Assembly: GCA_013415595.1 (NCBI GenBank)
Contig: JAAEEW010000155.1
Location: forward strand, 1-15,889
Direction of reading: 5' to 3'
Length of the DNA stretch: 15,889 bases
Source of the DNA: Methanosarcinales archaeon
Lineage (GTDB): Archaea > Halobacteriota > Methanosarcinia > Methanotrichales > Methanotrichaceae
In this document: positions 6,893 to 14,444 of the stretch, one piece after another
How positions within the stretch are numbered: position 1 is the stretch's first letter
How the letters are laid out: each line of letters begins with the position of its first letter
Notes under the pieces: generated by a model
Told to the model about the DNA's origin: nothing
The model's database searches: none
What the model saw: only the letters and a program-made list of their open reading frames with translations
Position numbers and translations under genes: made by a program

Positions 6893-7438
6893 ATGGCAGA
6901 AATCCTCTATCTGGATCACAAAACGCTCTACGTCGAGCACCCCCGCTGGCAGTGCCGCCTGGGGGAGAGAGCGGTGAAGCTGGGAATGATCTTCGAGGCG
7001 GTGGTGGATGGCAGGGGAGACTACCCGGTGGTGGTGGATGCCTCATTGCTGCCCCAGCCCGAGGAGCTGGACCGGGAGATCGTAGATCAGGCCAGGGAGG
7101 AGGGGATAGAGGACAGAAAGGAGCTGATCCTGGAGGTGTACCGCTACCGCGGCGGAGTGCCCTTCAACGTGGACGCCATCCAGGCCCCCAAATCCTCCTG
7201 CGGCTTCTCCAGCTTCGTGGCCGAGACCTCCATCTCCGCCGTGGAAGTGGACGGAAAGGAGATGGAGATCCGCCACTTCCCGAGCGTGGAGGAGGCCCTG
7301 CAGTTCACCCGGGACTTCTACGCCGTCTACAGCCACGGCCTGTTCACCTTTCTGGACGCGGTGCTGGACAATCCCCTGCCCGGGGGACTGACCGGCAGGG
7401 AGAAGATCAGGTCCCTGATCGGGGACCAGGGGGACTGA
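6893..7438 (+). CDS. Archaeal protein of unknown function
   Basis: I do not recognise this 181-residue protein. It is acidic and soluble-looking, with no signal peptide, membrane helix or cysteine cluster. Notable stretches are an N-terminal beta-rich part (residues 1-50, including two Val-rich strands), a charged helix (about 56-80), the segment GGVPFNVDAIQAPKSSCGF (86-104), and a C-terminal helical region (FPSVEEALQFTRDFY, about 128-142). Codon use and the strongly GC-ending third positions resemble its neighbours. ATG 6893 has no convincing Shine-Dalgarno; a TTATGAAT element about 28 bases upstream would allow a leaderless mRNA. A run of five G's at 7429-7433 next to the stop coincides with a possible frameshifted tail described separately. 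Confidence 0.75.
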   Translation: MAEILYLDHKTLYVEHPRWQCRLGERAVKLGMIFEAVVDGRGDYPVVVDASLLPQPEELDREIVDQAREEGIEDRKELILEVYRYRGGVPFNVDAIQAPKSSCGFSSFVAETSISAVEVDGKEMEIRHFPSVEEALQFTRDFYAVYSHGLFTFLDAVLDNPLPGGLTGREKIRSLIGDQGD

Positions 7439-7574
7439 CCGTCTGGAGAAATGGAAGGTCCATCATTCACGGATAATTCGGGATGTCCTGATCAGAGATC
7501 CGGAGATACAGGCGGCGCTGGCAGCGGATCTAAAGGATTCGTCCACCGGACGCTTACGCTCCAGGCAACGCTGA
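7434..7574 (+). pseudogene. Possible frame-shifted tail or gene remnant
   Basis: In the +1 frame relative to the gene at 6893, 46 codons are open from just after the G5 run (7429-7433) to TGA at 7572-7574. They encode a plausible helical segment (LEKWKVHHSRIIRDVLIRDP, then EIQAALAADLKD). The segment has no ATG, GTG or TTG start of its own. One inserted or skipped base at the G run would fuse it to the upstream protein. It may equally be chance. Confidence 0.25.
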
Positions 7575-7588
7575 GGTATGAGTATGAG

Positions 7589-7637
7589 CCAGAAAATGCT
7601 CCAGGAAATGCCACAGGAAATAATCCAGAAAAATGTT
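7589..7637. repeat. Degenerate 11-13 bp tandem repeat
   Basis: Four adjacent imperfect copies of a CCAGRAAATGCT-like unit (starting at 7589, 7601, 7614 and 7625) make an AT-richer patch in the gene-free 7575-7685 stretch. Read on the minus strand it provides short T runs downstream of ABCE1. Confidence 0.5.
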
Positions 7638-7671
7638 TAGCTAAATGAGAGCAGGGGCCGGTCCGGACCCC
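7627..7671 (-). terminator. Probable terminator of the ABCE1 operon
   Basis: On the minus strand, 15 bases after the ABCE1 stop, a GC hairpin with GGGG/CCCC ends (7654-7671, includes one G-T pair) is followed by T-rich stretches, including CATTTTTC near 7627-7634. The T tract is short and not adjacent, so confidence is modest. Confidence 0.4.
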
Positions 7672-7685
7672 AACGCTTCGTTCCC

Positions 7686-9443
7686 TCAGGACTCCAGCAC
7701 GTAGTAGTACTCGCCCTGCTCCCTCTGGCCCCGGTCCAGCCGGGACCCGGGCTTGTTCACCCGGGGACGGCGGGTGTCCTCGTCCCGGCGAAATGTTATG
7801 CCTATGCCCTTCAGGAAGCGGTTCATGCCCTCCCGCATCTCCTGGGGCGGATGGGCCTCGCCGCTTGATCCCGGCTGGCCCTCGAAGACGATCAGCCGTT
7901 CGGAGAGCAGGTCGATGAGGTAGATGTCGTGGTCCACCACCAGCACGGAGGTCTCCGTGGACTCGGCAAAGCGCCTCATCACCCTGGCCGCCAGCATCCT
8001 CTGCTCCACGTCCAGGTGGGCAGAGGGCTCGTCCAGCAGGTAGAGGTCCGCATCCCGGCTGAGACAGGCAACGATTGCCACCCGCTGCAGCTCGCCGCCG
8101 CTCAGCTCCAGCAGGGGCTGGTCCAGGAGGGGCTCCAGTCCCATGGGCTTCAGAAGCTCGGACTGGTAGTAGCTGGAGTCGAAGTCCCTGGCCACCCCCC
8201 GCAGCATCCCCTGCACCGTGACCTCGGAGTCGGCCTTGAGGTACTGAGGCTTGTAAGAGACCTTGAGCTTCATGTCGATCCTGCCGCTGCTGGGCTCTTC
8301 CAGCCCGGCCAGGATCTTGATGTAGGTGGACTTGCCGATCCCATTGGGTCCCAGGATGCCCACCACCTCGCCGCTGCGAATGACGCCCGGCTCGATCTGC
8401 AGCTTGAATGACGGGTACTTCCTGGTGAAGGTATCGTACTCCACCAGCACCGGCACGTCCTTCTCCGCCCGGGGGGCCCGGACCTCGAAGACGATGGCCT
8501 CGCCCCTGATCCTGACGTTCTCCTCGGGCAGGTTGCCGCGCAGGTACTGGTTGATGCCCACCCGAACCCCCTTGGGCCGGGTGATGACGCCGTAGGCCCC
8601 GGCGGTTCCGAAGACCAGGTGCACGGTCTCGGCCAGCAGGTCCAGCAGGGCCAGGTCGTGCTCCACCACCATCACCGCCCGGTCCTGGGCCAGGCCCTGC
8701 AGGGTGCGGGCGGCGTTGATCCTCTGGTGGATGTCCAGGTAGGGGCTGATCTCGTCGAAGAAGTAGAAGTCGGCATCCCGGGCGGCGGTGGCCACGATTG
8801 CCACACGCTGCAGCTCGCCGCCGCTGAGGGTGGCGATCTCCCGGTCCAGCAGGGCCCCCAGCCCCAGGGTGGAGACCAGGTCCTTCAGGGCCCCACGCTC
8901 GTCGGTCTTTTCCAGAAGTCCACGCACCGGCCCCCGGTAGCTTTTGGGTATGCGGTCCACGTACTGGGGCTTGATGGCCGTCTTTACCCCTTTCTCCGCC
9001 ACCCGGGTCAGGTAGTCGCCCATGGCTGAGCCGGAGAATTGCTCCAGCACCGCCTCCCAGGTGGCGCCCCGGCCCAGGTTGGGCTTGAGCAGGCCGGAGA
9101 GGATGGATACTGCTGTACTCTTTCCTATGCCGTTAGGCCCCAGAAGGCCGGTCACCTTTCCGGTCACCGGGATGGGCAGGCCGTAGAGGGCAAAGCCGTT
9201 CTGGCCGTAGCGGTGGACCGGATGCTCCAGCTCCTCGGGCAGGTTGGTGATGGTGATGGCCCCGAAGGGACACTTGCGAACGCAGATGCCGCATCCCACG
9301 CACAGGTTTTCGGTGATCAGAGGCTTGCCGTCCTCAAAGATTATGGTCTCGTCGCCGGTTCTGACCGGCGGACAGAAGTATTCGCACTCCTTGGAGCACT
9401 TGCGAGGCTGGCAACGATCTCTGTTGATGACAGCAATCCTCAT
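7686..9443 (-). CDS. Ribosome recycling ATPase ABCE1/Rli1
   Basis: This 585-residue protein is ABCE1 (RNase L inhibitor family), the iron-sulfur ABC ATPase that splits archaeal and eukaryotic ribosomes after termination. Eight cysteines at the N terminus (C11, C16, C20, C24 and C48, C51, C54, C58) form two 4Fe-4S clusters. Nucleotide-binding domain 1 has Walker A GPNGIGKS (102-109), LSGGE (206-210) and D230/E231; domain 2 has GPNGIGKST (365-373), LSGGE (447-451) and DEPSAHLD (471-478). The length is typical. The Walker B region of domain 1 reads DEISPYLD rather than the commoner DEPSSYLD, probably a lineage variant. A GGGAG Shine-Dalgarno precedes ATG. It lies 12 bases after the small membrane protein gene, so the two form an operon. 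Confidence 0.97.
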   Translation of the reverse strand: MRIAVINRDRCQPRKCSKECEYFCPPVRTGDETIIFEDGKPLITENLCVGCGICVRKCPFGAITITNLPEELEHPVHRYGQNGFALYGLPIPVTGKVTGLLGPNGIGKSTAVSILSGLLKPNLGRGATWEAVLEQFSGSAMGDYLTRVAEKGVKTAIKPQYVDRIPKSYRGPVRGLLEKTDERGALKDLVSTLGLGALLDREIATLSGGELQRVAIVATAARDADFYFFDEISPYLDIHQRINAARTLQGLAQDRAVMVVEHDLALLDLLAETVHLVFGTAGAYGVITRPKGVRVGINQYLRGNLPEENVRIRGEAIVFEVRAPRAEKDVPVLVEYDTFTRKYPSFKLQIEPGVIRSGEVVGILGPNGIGKSTYIKILAGLEEPSSGRIDMKLKVSYKPQYLKADSEVTVQGMLRGVARDFDSSYYQSELLKPMGLEPLLDQPLLELSGGELQRVAIVACLSRDADLYLLDEPSAHLDVEQRMLAARVMRRFAESTETSVLVVDHDIYLIDLLSERLIVFEGQPGSSGEAHPPQEMREGMNRFLKGIGITFRRDEDTRRPRVNKPGSRLDRGQREQGEYYYVLES

Positions 9444-9455
9444 TAAAATCTCCCG

Positions 9456-9866
9456 TCAGTTGAGAAGTATGGTCCAGCTGACCAACCACAAATCGACCGC
9501 TATGAACTCCACGTAAAACCAGTCCTTGGACTTGAACTCCAGAACGTTTATGCCCAGGGGCGGGTATATCAGCCTCTGTATTATCAGCGTCGCCAGGATC
9601 ACGTTCAGCATGATGAAATGCCAGGGCAGCTCCATGCCCATCCCCAGGACCATGTAGGAGACAAATCCGGCTGCAAGCCCCAGCACAGAGGGCACTATGG
9701 TCTTCTTCAGGCCGTCCATCTGGGATTTTCTGCGCTCGGCCGGCGTCTTCATCCTGGGCATTTCTTTTGGCTTTTGACTTTGAGCTTCAGTTCCCGGTGG
9801 CAGTGCGCCCCTGGAACTCTTCTCCTGCGCCGCCAATGCTGCCTTCTTCTTGCCTTTCTTGGCCAT
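9456..9866 (-). CDS. Small three-helix membrane protein, possibly EMC6-like
   Basis: The 136-residue product has a lysine-rich, disordered-looking N terminus (1-53), then three membrane helices at about 56-77, 81-104 and 116-135. The order of a polar/basic lead, AGxxSYMVLG in helix 1, a YPPLGI turn, a KDWFYVEF entry into helix 3 and a WTILLN end resembles the EMC6/Rab5IF family, whose archaeal members are thought to assist the YidC/EMC3-like insertase. This comparison is by eye only; other small archaeal membrane proteins could look similar. The basic N terminus should face the cytoplasm. It is the first gene of an operon with ABCE1, linking a membrane protein to ribosome recycling. No Shine-Dalgarno precedes the ATG; a TATA-like element sits about 28 bases upstream. 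Confidence 0.75.
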   Translation of the reverse strand: MAKKGKKKAALAAQEKSSRGALPPGTEAQSQKPKEMPRMKTPAERRKSQMDGLKKTIVPSVLGLAAGFVSYMVLGMGMELPWHFIMLNVILATLIIQRLIYPPLGINVLEFKSKDWFYVEFIAVDLWLVSWTILLN

Positions 9867-9889
9867 CGAGTTTCGAAAAGTGCATCATA

Positions 9890-9898
9890 CGATAATAG
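9890..9898 (-). promoter_or_regulatory. Candidate TATA box for the membrane protein-ABCE1 operon
   Basis: On the minus strand this reads CTATTATCG, centred about 28 bases upstream of the ATG at 9866. Together with the missing Shine-Dalgarno this fits a leaderless mRNA. Confidence 0.4.
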
Positions 9899-9960
9899 CG
9901 TTTTGGTCATCGGGTGGGAAAAACCACCGCGACCTGCCGGGAGATCAAACGCCGGTGTGG

Positions 9961-9981
9961 TAAAATCCAAGTAGTTATAAG
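9961..9981 (+). promoter_or_regulatory. Candidate promoter elements for nob1-gfcR
   Basis: TAAAAT at 9961-9966 and TTATAAG at 9975-9981 are both TATA-like. The second is only about 20 bases from the ATG and would exclude the AAGGAG ribosome site, so the first is the better candidate. Neither is certain. Confidence 0.3.
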
Positions 9982-9997
9982 TTCAAGGAGTAGAAGA

Positions 9998-10456
9998 ATG
10001 GCTGGATATATCGTCGCGGACGCCTCGGTCTTCATCCTGGGAAAGGAGCTGCAAGGGGAGGTTATAACCGTCCCCTCCGTGGAGAGAGAGCTGAAGGACA
10101 TCCGTTCCCGGATGAGGCTGCAGATCTCCCAGGTGAGGGTGGAAGAGCCCACCCGGGAGGCACTGGGCAGGGCAGTCCAGGCGGCCAGGGAGACGGGGGA
10201 CATCTCCACCCTGTCCAGCACCGACCTGGATCTGCTGGGAAAGGCCGTGGAGTGCCAGGGAACCATCGCGACCGATGATTATGCCGTGCAAAACGTGGCC
10301 CTGCACCTGGGGATAGCCATAGAGCCTGTAGCTCAACACGGAATTAGACGAAAGCTGAAGCGCTCTCAGAAGTGCCCCGGGTGTGGAAGGCCGTTTGAGG
10401 GCGATCTCTGTCCTGTTTGTGGAACACCTCCCCGAAAGAGGAAGAAGGAATGGTAA
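9998..10456 (+). CDS. nob1: rRNA maturation endonuclease Nob1
   Basis: Nob1 cuts the 3' end of 16S rRNA during small-subunit maturation. The 152-residue product has an N-terminal PIN nuclease domain (about 1-110): YIVADASVFI with D8, VPSVERELKD with E29, SSTDLDLL with D76/D78, and TDDYAVQN with D93/D94. A C-terminal zinc ribbon follows, with C126/C129 and C138/C141, and a basic tail (PPRKRKK). The reading frame stays open upstream to 9914, but ATG 9998 is preferred because AAGGAG lies eight bases upstream and the PIN domain begins right there. It ends one base before the GfcR-like gene, so the two are co-translated. Confidence 0.93.
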   Translation: MAGYIVADASVFILGKELQGEVITVPSVERELKDIRSRMRLQISQVRVEEPTREALGRAVQAARETGDISTLSSTDLDLLGKAVECQGTIATDDYAVQNVALHLGIAIEPVAQHGIRRKLKRSQKCPGCGRPFEGDLCPVCGTPPRKRKKEW

Positions 10457-10457
10457 A

Positions 10458-11072
10458 ATGAAGAACATAGATGCATTGATCAAGAAGGCCACCGAGTTGA
10501 AGTCTGAAGGATTGGTGGAGGGCCAGATCTCTGAGGAGCTCAACGTCTCCGGGGAGACCGTAACCTGGCTTCTCACCCACGCGGATAAGACCAGCCCGGT
10601 CCCGGGACCAAAGGACATCTCAGTGGACTGGTCTATGATCGGGAGCAGTGCCTACCGGATGGGACATGTCTCCCAGGCCCTCACCAACATGATCTTTGAG
10701 GTTCTGGACATCAATGAGCAGGATGCAGACGTGGTGGTGGGCATAGCCTTGAGCGGCCTGCCCCTGGCCAGCCTGGTGGCCAGCTACATGGGCGTGGACC
10801 TGGCGGTGTACATGCCAAGCAAGCAGATGGTCTCCCAGGGGACCAGGGCCCACGGAAACCTCAGCGCCAACTTCTCCGATGTCAAGGACAAGGAGTGCGT
10901 CATCGTTGACGACGTGATCACCTCCGGGAGGACCATCGAGGAGACGGTGGAGTATCTGTACGAGCACGGCGCCAAGAGCAACGCCATCGCCGTCCTCATC
11001 GACAAGAAGGGCGTGGAACAGATAGCAGGCGTTGATGTCTGCTCTCTGCTCAAGGTCATCCGGGTCAATTAA
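10458..11072 (+). CDS. gfcR: GfcR-type PRTase-like transcriptional regulator (PyrE-like)
   Basis: The 204-residue protein joins an N-terminal helix-turn-helix (about residues 10-42, QISEELNVSGETVTWLL) to a phosphoribosyltransferase domain. The PRPP-binding loop is intact as VIVDDVITSGRT (148-159). This architecture is known as the PyrE-like or GfcR family of archaea; in haloarchaea GfcR controls sugar catabolism genes, while the target in methanogens is less clear. A true orotate phosphoribosyltransferase would normally lack the DNA-binding domain. ATG 10458 follows the nob1 stop by one base with AAGGA upstream, and the in-frame extension to 10383 would run through nob1. The preserved PRPP loop suggests it senses PRPP or a related phosphoribosyl compound. 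Confidence 0.88.
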   Translation: MKNIDALIKKATELKSEGLVEGQISEELNVSGETVTWLLTHADKTSPVPGPKDISVDWSMIGSSAYRMGHVSQALTNMIFEVLDINEQDADVVVGIALSGLPLASLVASYMGVDLAVYMPSKQMVSQGTRAHGNLSANFSDVKDKECVIVDDVITSGRTIEETVEYLYEHGAKSNAIAVLIDKKGVEQIAGVDVCSLLKVIRVN

Positions 11073-11096
11073 AAAAGGCCCCGGCACCTGGCCGGG
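11071..11096 (-). terminator. Intrinsic-type terminator of the UPF0248 gene
   Basis: On the minus strand a CCCGGC/GCCGGG stem with a 5-base loop (11080-11096) is followed three bases later by a run of six T's (complement of 11071-11076). It sits between the convergent gfcR and UPF0248 genes, immediately after the gfcR stop codon. Confidence 0.6.
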
Positions 11097-11183
11097 CGAG
11101 GGAGGGGGGACTTGGGTGGCCGGCAGCCTGGCCTAGGGAGAACGAACGGATTCCTGCGACCGGGATCCCGGGGCCGTCCTCCC

Positions 11184-11453
11184 TCATACCCCTTTCACCG
11201 TCTCCAGCCTCTGGAAGACGGTTTTGTTCTCGTATTTTATCCTCATTATGCGGTGGTAGGGTATCTCCGTCTCTCCCAGGCGAAAGAAGGAGCGCCCCAG
11301 CTCCATATCGCTTCCCAGGACCCTGATGCGGTCGTGGGGAGCGCCCCGGTGCAAGATCTCCACCTCCGTCCGGTCCAGTCCCAGGCCCCTCCACTTTATC
11401 TCGTTCAGGATGTGGCGGGGGTGCCTGCCGGACGGCTGGAATTCCTCATCCAA
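11184..11453 (-). CDS. UPF0248 (DUF504) family protein
   Basis: The 89-residue product matches the archaeal UPF0248/DUF504 family: RHPRHILNEIKWR near the N terminus, EVEILHRGAPHDRIRVLG in the middle, and IPYHRIMRIKYENKTVFQR near the C terminus. These residues resemble a small nucleic-acid-handling domain, but the function is not settled as far as I know. No ATG is available in frame. Two TTG codons, at 11459-11457 and 11453-11451, compete; I prefer the second because GAGGT lies seven bases ahead of it, while the first is one base from GAGGT. It is divergent from alaS and has a hairpin plus T-tract terminator about 90 bases past its end. Confidence 0.85.
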   Translation of the reverse strand: MDEEFQPSGRHPRHILNEIKWRGLGLDRTEVEILHRGAPHDRIRVLGSDMELGRSFFRLGETEIPYHRIMRIKYENKTVFQRLETVKGV

Positions 11454-11500
11454 GTTCAATACCTCTCTGTGGCCGGTTCGCGTCGGTCAACCCGGACTCA

Positions 11501-11515
11501 GAAAGCCTTTTAGTG
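11501..11515 (+). promoter_or_regulatory. Candidate alaS promoter
   Basis: A purine-rich GAAAG (BRE-like) precedes TTTTAGTG at 11508-11515. Transcription near 11537 would leave a short leader carrying GGTTGATC (11543-11550), a partial match to the 16S anti-Shine-Dalgarno partner GGTGATC, before ATG 11554. Confidence 0.45.
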
Positions 11516-11553
11516 CTGATCGCATATTGGCCTTACCATCCTGGTTGATCTAC

Positions 11554-14292
11554 ATGTTTTCCGAGGAAGAATACAAGCTGGAATACTTTGCATCCGAGGG
11601 CTTCCACCGCCAGAAGTGCGATAGCTGCGGGAAGTATTTCTGGACCAGAGACCGGTCCAGAAAGACCTGCGGAGACCCTCCCTGTGATCCTTACACCTTC
11701 ATCGGCCAGCCGGTGTTCAGCCGCGAGTACGGGCTGGACGAGATGCGGGAGCTCTACCTGAGCTACTTCGAGGAACGGGGCCACGCCCGGGTTTCCCGCT
11801 ATCCGGTGGTGGCCAGATGGAGAGACGACATCTACCTGACCATTGCCTCCATCGCCGACTTTCAGCCCTTCGTGACCTCAGGCATGGTCCCCCCACCCGC
11901 CAACCCCCTGACCATCTCCCAGCCCTGCATCCGGCTGGACGACCTGGACTCGGTGGGCCGCAGCGGCCGGCACCTGACCACCTTTGAGATGATGGCCCAT
12001 CACGTCTTCAACACCCGGGAGCACGAGATCTACTGGAAGGACAGGACCGTGCAGCTCTGCGACGAGCTGCTGCTCAAGCTGGGAGCCGACCCGGAGGCTG
12101 TCACCTACAAGGAGAACCCCTGGGCCGGGGGCGGCAACGCCGGGCCCTCGGTGGAGGTCATGATGGGCGGCCTGGAGCTGGCCACTCTGGTCTTCATGGA
12201 CCTCAAGGCCACGCCAGGGGGCTCCATCGAGATCAAGGGCGAGCGCTACAACAAGATGGACAACTACATCGTGGACACCGGATACGGCCTGGAGAGGTTC
12301 GTCTGGGCCTCCCGGGGCACGCCCACCATCTACGACGCCATCTTCCCGGAGATGCTGCAGAAGGTCTCGGAGATGGCCGGGGTCTCCCACATCCTCTCCG
12401 ACCCCTCCTGCGCCGAGATCCTGGCCCAGAACGCCAGGCTGGCGGGAATGGTGGACCTGGAGGAGTCCAGCCTGCGGGACCTGAGGGGCAGGATCGCCTC
12501 CAGGCTGGGCATCAGCGCCGAGAAGCTGGACCAGACCATCGCCCCGGTGGAGCGGGTGTACGCGGTAGTGGACCACACCCGCTGCCTGGCCTACATGCTG
12601 GCCGACGGCATCATTCCCTCCAACGTCAAGTCCGGATACCTGGCCCGGCTGGTCATCCGCCGGACCCTGCGGCAGATGAGGGACCTGGGGCTGGACGTGC
12701 CCCTCTCCGAGCTGGTGGGCCTGCAGCTATCCGGGCTGGACTACCCGGACTGGAAGGAGCGGCTGGCGACCATTCAGGAGATCCTGGAGATCGAGGAGAA
12801 GAAGTACGCCGAGACCCTGGAGAAGGGGCAGAGGCTGGTCAGGAAGACCGCCCAGCACTTCGCCAGGCAAAATCAGCCCATTCCCCTCCAGGACATGATC
12901 TCCCTGTACGACACCCACGGCATCCCGCCGGAGATCGCCAGGGAGTCGGCGGAGGCCCTGGGGGCCAGGGTGGAGCTGCCGGACAACTTCTACTCCATGG
13001 TGGCTGCCAGCCACATCAAGGCGGAGAAGGTGGAGGCGGAGGAGAAGTCGATCCCCGGGGAGAAGACCAGGCTGCTGTTCTACGAGAAGCCCTTTGAGGA
13101 GAGCTTCCAGGCGGTGGTGCAGGGCATCTTCGAGGGCTCGGTCATTCTGGACCAGACCCTCTTTTATCCCGAGGGCGGAGGCCAGCCTGCGGACCACGGC
13201 ACCATTCACATGAACGGCTCCACCTGGACGGTGAAGGACGTGCAAAACTTCGGCGGAGTGGTCCTGCACCAGGTGGATAAGCTGGACGGGATCTCGGTCG
13301 GCGACCGGGTGACCGGCCGGATCGACATGAATCGCCGCCTGGCCCACGCCAGGCACCACACCGCCACCCACCTGGTCCACGACTCGGCCAAGCGGGTCCT
13401 GGGCAACCACGTCTGGCAGGCCGGAGCCTCCAAGAGCGAGGACCGGGCCAGGCTGGACATATCCCACTACAAGAGGATCACCCCCCGGGAGATGAAGGAG
13501 ATCGAGCTGGAGGCCAACCGCCGGGTGATGGAGCTGACAGCGGTGGATACGAAGTTCCTGCCCCGGGAGGAGGCGGAGAAGCTCTTCGGCTTTGAGCTCT
13601 ACCAGGGAGGCGTTCCCCCGGGCAAGCAGATCCGGGTGGTGAAGGTGGGAACAGACATCGAGGCCTGCGCCGGAACCCACGTCACCAACACCGGCATGAT
13701 CGGCATGATCAAGATCCTGAGAACGGAGCGGGTACAGGATGGCGTGGAGAGGATCGAGTTTTCCGCCGGAGAGGCGGCGGTGCTTCGAAGCCAGGAGAGG
13801 GACGACCTCCTGCAGGACTCGGCGGACATCCTGCGGGTGCCCCCGGAGCAGCTTCCCAGGACTGCCAGCCGGTTCTTCGAGGAGTGGAAGGAGCAGCAAA
13901 AGGAGATCGAGCGCCTCAAGGAGCAGCTGGCCAGGTCCAGGAAGGAGAAGCTGACCGCCAATGCCGAGGAGGTGGGCGGGCTGAAGGTGGTGGTCCAGGA
14001 CATGGGCACCGCCGATGTGGAGGAGCTGATGAAGGCCGCCAGCCTGCTGGCCGAGCAGGACTACGTGGTTCTCCTGGGCGGGGAGAGCAACGGAGCCAAG
14101 CTGGTGGCGGCGGTGGGCAAGAGCGGCCTGGAGAAGGGCATCCGGGCCGGGGACATCATCAAGGCCGCGGCCAGGCTGGTGGGCGGTGGAGGAGGGGGCA
14201 AGCCGGAGATGGCTCAGGGTGGCGGTCCCAACGCCGCCGGACTGGCTGAGGCCCTCAAGGCCGGCCTGGATACGGTGAAGGCCCGGGCCTGA
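11554..14292 (+). CDS. alaS: Alanyl-tRNA synthetase, archaeal type
   Basis: AlaRS charges tRNA-Ala and removes mischarged Ser or Gly. The 912-residue product has the archaeal N-terminal extension with a CxxC...C...C cluster (C22, C25, C39, C44), class II core motif 2 around RLDDLDSVGRSGRH (127-140), motif 3 GYGLERF (243-249), the editing-site zinc residues HTATH (602-606) and CAGTH (705-709), and a C-terminal DHHA1 domain with six consecutive glycines (877-882). The frame is open upstream to 11326 and would give 988 residues, but that extension overlaps the divergent UPF0248 gene and lacks family character; ATG 11554 gives the usual archaeal N terminus (MFSEEEYKLEYF). Confidence 0.97.
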   Translation: MFSEEEYKLEYFASEGFHRQKCDSCGKYFWTRDRSRKTCGDPPCDPYTFIGQPVFSREYGLDEMRELYLSYFEERGHARVSRYPVVARWRDDIYLTIASIADFQPFVTSGMVPPPANPLTISQPCIRLDDLDSVGRSGRHLTTFEMMAHHVFNTREHEIYWKDRTVQLCDELLLKLGADPEAVTYKENPWAGGGNAGPSVEVMMGGLELATLVFMDLKATPGGSIEIKGERYNKMDNYIVDTGYGLERFVWASRGTPTIYDAIFPEMLQKVSEMAGVSHILSDPSCAEILAQNARLAGMVDLEESSLRDLRGRIASRLGISAEKLDQTIAPVERVYAVVDHTRCLAYMLADGIIPSNVKSGYLARLVIRRTLRQMRDLGLDVPLSELVGLQLSGLDYPDWKERLATIQEILEIEEKKYAETLEKGQRLVRKTAQHFARQNQPIPLQDMISLYDTHGIPPEIARESAEALGARVELPDNFYSMVAASHIKAEKVEAEEKSIPGEKTRLLFYEKPFEESFQAVVQGIFEGSVILDQTLFYPEGGGQPADHGTIHMNGSTWTVKDVQNFGGVVLHQVDKLDGISVGDRVTGRIDMNRRLAHARHHTATHLVHDSAKRVLGNHVWQAGASKSEDRARLDISHYKRITPREMKEIELEANRRVMELTAVDTKFLPREEAEKLFGFELYQGGVPPGKQIRVVKVGTDIEACAGTHVTNTGMIGMIKILRTERVQDGVERIEFSAGEAAVLRSQERDDLLQDSADILRVPPEQLPRTASRFFEEWKEQQKEIERLKEQLARSRKEKLTANAEEVGGLKVVVQDMGTADVEELMKAASLLAEQDYVVLLGGESNGAKLVAAVGKSGLEKGIRAGDIIKAAARLVGGGGGGKPEMAQGGGPNAAGLAEALKAGLDTVKARA

Positions 14293-14326
14293 GGACCCCG
14301 GGCAATCGGCCCCCTATTTTTTCTCT
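14281..14326 (+). terminator. alaS terminator
   Basis: GCCCGGG (14281-14287) pairs with CCCGGGC (14297-14303) around a nine-base loop that contains the alaS stop codon. A run of six T's at 14317-14322, continuing TCTCT, follows 13 bases later. Confidence 0.6.
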
Positions 14327-14444
14327 GCCCCGGCTGGCGCCCTGATCTATTTTCCATCCCTGTACCCCTGGCCAGCGCCAGGAATATCATCTTGAAACGC
14401 CAAAAATTGGGTCAGATATTTGCATGCGGCGGGAGGGAGGAGCA

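Noticed and set aside
7451..7648. 65-codon plus-strand open frame beginning MEGPSFTD
   Set aside because: Composition is uneven, its second half is translated from a short tandem repeat, and there is no ribosome site.
11326..11553. 76-residue N-terminal extension of AlaRS
   Set aside because: It overlaps the divergent UPF0248 gene and lacks family similarity. ATG 11554 has a better context and gives a normal archaeal AlaRS N terminus.
12727..13899. Minus-strand open frame of 390 codons inside alaS
   Set aside because: It is an antisense shadow of alaS; it has low-complexity Leu/His-rich composition and no recognisable domain.
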